In this document: one piece after another, positions 6,449 to 7,727 of the stretch
Layout: each line of letters begins with the position of its first letter
How positions within the stretch are numbered: the first letter of the stretch is position 1
Assembly (NCBI GenBank): GCA_964618405.1
Contig: CAZUAY010000194.1
Coordinates: 1 to 7,727 of the forward strand
Length of the DNA stretch: 7,727 nucleotides
Direction: 5' to 3'
Source: JBBQIY01 sp964618405
Lineage (GTDB): Bacteria; Verrucomicrobiota; Kiritimatiellia; RFP12; UBA3636
Notes under the pieces: generated by a model
The model's database searches: none
What the model saw: the letters and a program-made list of their open reading frames with translations, nothing else
What the model was told of the DNA's origin: nothing
Made by a program: the position numbers and the translations under genes

Positions 6449-7681
6449 GACGAAGCCCGGAGCGTTGGTTATATTGCCTGCGCCGAGGAATACATACACG
6501 CTTGGGGTGGCGCCCGGATAAACGTTGGTGGGGAAACAGGAGTAGTTCAGGTACGAATTCGTACCCGCAATACCCAAGTTTTTCGGTGTATTGTCGTACA
6601 CGATCGAATTGACCATGATCAAGTTATCGCCGATGGAGCGCGTCTGCACCGCCGAAAAATCATAGTAAGGATCGGTCGGTTTCCAACGCTGAAAACGATT
6701 GCCAGCCACGGTGCAGTTGTAGAGCTCCAGCGTGTTGGCCCCCATGTTGTAGAGGGCTAAGCCGCTCGCATTGCCCTGATTGTCGGCAATCAGGCAATTC
6801 CACAGACGTAGAGGTGCATTGTAAAATTGCATCACCGCGCCGCCGCCGCGGTTTGCATTGGACTCAGTGTGGAGTGCATTTCGCGTGATGGTCGTGTTGC
6901 GGATTTCATGAATGCCGTAGGTGGTGAACTGCAAGCCGCCGCCGGAGGCGTTGTAGGTTGAATTGCTATCGAAAATGCAATTGTCGATCCGCCCCACGTT
7001 TTTATTCATGTTCCCATAGGTGCTGTTTCCCAGCATGACGCTTCCGCCGCCACAGTCGGCCACGACGGTATTGGAAACAATGTTGCCGCGAAATGTGCAG
7101 TTGGAGATCGAATATTCAACTTCGGCGCGCAAATGCATCCCACCGCCGCCTTGCGACTGGCCTGTTGCATTCGTGACCATGTTGTCCTGAATCAGGCAGT
7201 TGCGGATCGTGCTCTTCCATCCGCTGCCGGCGATCATGATTCCGCCGCCTGTCCCGTTCGCACGCCCGTTGCGAATGGTGAATCCATCCAGCACGAAAGG
7301 TTGGGTGCTGGTTTTTGAATAGTTCCACATCACACAGCGATTGGAATGTTCCCCATCAATGATTGTATCCTCGGGATTTCCGCTTGCGCTCCGGAGGAAC
7401 AGCGGTTTATTGATATACACCACATTGGGGTTGGAGTCTGGGTAGTTCGTTGGATTTGACGGCGCCGTGTAGGTGCCAGCTCCCACCCAGACCGTGGCGC
7501 CATTCGTAGCGGCGTTGACCGCATCTTGAATGTTGCTCGCCGCGTTGGACCAAGCGTCATGCGGCCAGGTGTCGGTATTGGTTCCATTACGGGCGACATA
7601 CACATCGGCAACGGCAAGAAAGGGCGCCAGAGCCAGCAACCCGTATAGTAGAGTCTTATTAAATACATATTTTCGTTTCAC
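6449..7681 (-). CDS. Beta-helix (choice-of-anchor Q-like) exported protein A, C-terminus lost in gap
   Basis: 411 codons are readable before the N gap. The start is GTG at 7681, with GGAGG (7689-7693) at 7 nt spacing. Residues 1-25 are a signal peptide (MKRK, LLALAPF core, AVA before D26). Residues 27-122 carry the opening YVARNGTNTDTW ... IQDAVNAATNGATVWV ... AGTYT and IIDGEHSNRCVMW. Residues about 130-350 are right-handed beta-helix rungs with the repeating pattern 'I-x-N-C-x-I-x-x-N ... GGG': STIRNCLIQDN, SISNCTFRGN, IDNCIFDSN, IRNTTITRN, LWNCLIADN, LYNCTVAGN. The tail, VNSIVYDN followed by GAGNITNAPGFV, is the usual approach to the choice-of-anchor Q C-terminus, which is in the gap. This fold is common in polysaccharide lyases and glycan-binding surface proteins; the activity is unknown. 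Only 46 bp lie upstream inside the window, with no promoter I can call. Confidence 0.88.
7314..7611 (-). repeat. Long direct repeat, copy 1 (beta-helix N-terminal coding segment)
   Basis: This is the partner of bases 1-298, in the same orientation, ungapped, about 86% identical by hand count. It covers mature residues of beta-helix A from about VADVYV to the WNYS segment. Identity falls sharply upstream in the signal-peptide codons. Confidence 0.85.
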
Positions 7682-7688
7682 AATTCAA

Positions 7689-7693
7689 CCTCC
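7689..7693 (-). promoter_or_regulatory. Ribosome binding site for the GTG start of beta-helix A
   Basis: GGAGG on the minus strand lies 7 nt ahead of the GTG at 7681. No in-frame ATG occurs near it, and the encoded MKRK signal peptide matches the MKQK start of beta-helix B, so the GTG is a well supported start. Confidence 0.75.
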
Positions 7694-7727
7694 GTACCGC
7701 GTTAAGACGGTTTTATTGAGACCCAAG

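Overview
All recognisable genes in this window lie on the minus strand, and every one that can be read at its 5' end encodes a protein with a predicted export signal. The gene content is two right-handed beta-helix proteins of the 'choice-of-anchor Q' kind, two large DUF4838 / alpha-glucuronidase-N-like proteins with C-terminal CBM9-like domains, and one small TPR-like protein. This mix suggests a polysaccharide-degrading bacterium of the PVC group, most likely Kiritimatiellota or Lentisphaerota. That is an inference from protein style only, because there is no rRNA or marker gene here. A run of 100 Ns shows the window is part of a draft scaffold, probably metagenomic.

In the direction of transcription (high to low coordinates) the layout is as follows. 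Beta-helix protein A starts at a GTG at 7681 and runs into the N gap at 6448, so its C-terminus is missing. DUF4838 protein A follows (6315 to 3889). A short intergenic stretch (about 110 bp) carries a likely intrinsic terminator at 3841-3867. DUF4838 protein B (3777 to 1327), a TPR-like protein (1302 to 400) and beta-helix protein B (371, running off the left edge) then follow with gaps of only 24 and 28 bp, each with its own good Shine-Dalgarno. The last three look like one operon. The first two may be a separate unit, or an upstream part trimmed by the terminator.

The first ~300 bp of the two beta-helix genes (just after the signal-peptide codons) are about 86% identical by hand alignment, with no indels. 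The two DUF4838 proteins are far more diverged paralogs of the same architecture. The locus thus has a paired arrangement: one beta-helix plus DUF4838 pair at each end of the window's gene set, in different order, with the TPR gene in the second half. A reasonable reading is an exported carbohydrate-binding or carbohydrate-processing cassette, with two DUF4838 proteins acting on a glycan and two beta-helix proteins acting as surface or extracellular glycan binders or lyases. No substrate can be read from the sequence and no catalytic activity is proven. There are no tRNA, rRNA, CRISPR or insertion-sequence features. I did not find a clearly new defence or mobile system; the unexplained part is the function of this paired DUF4838/beta-helix cassette.
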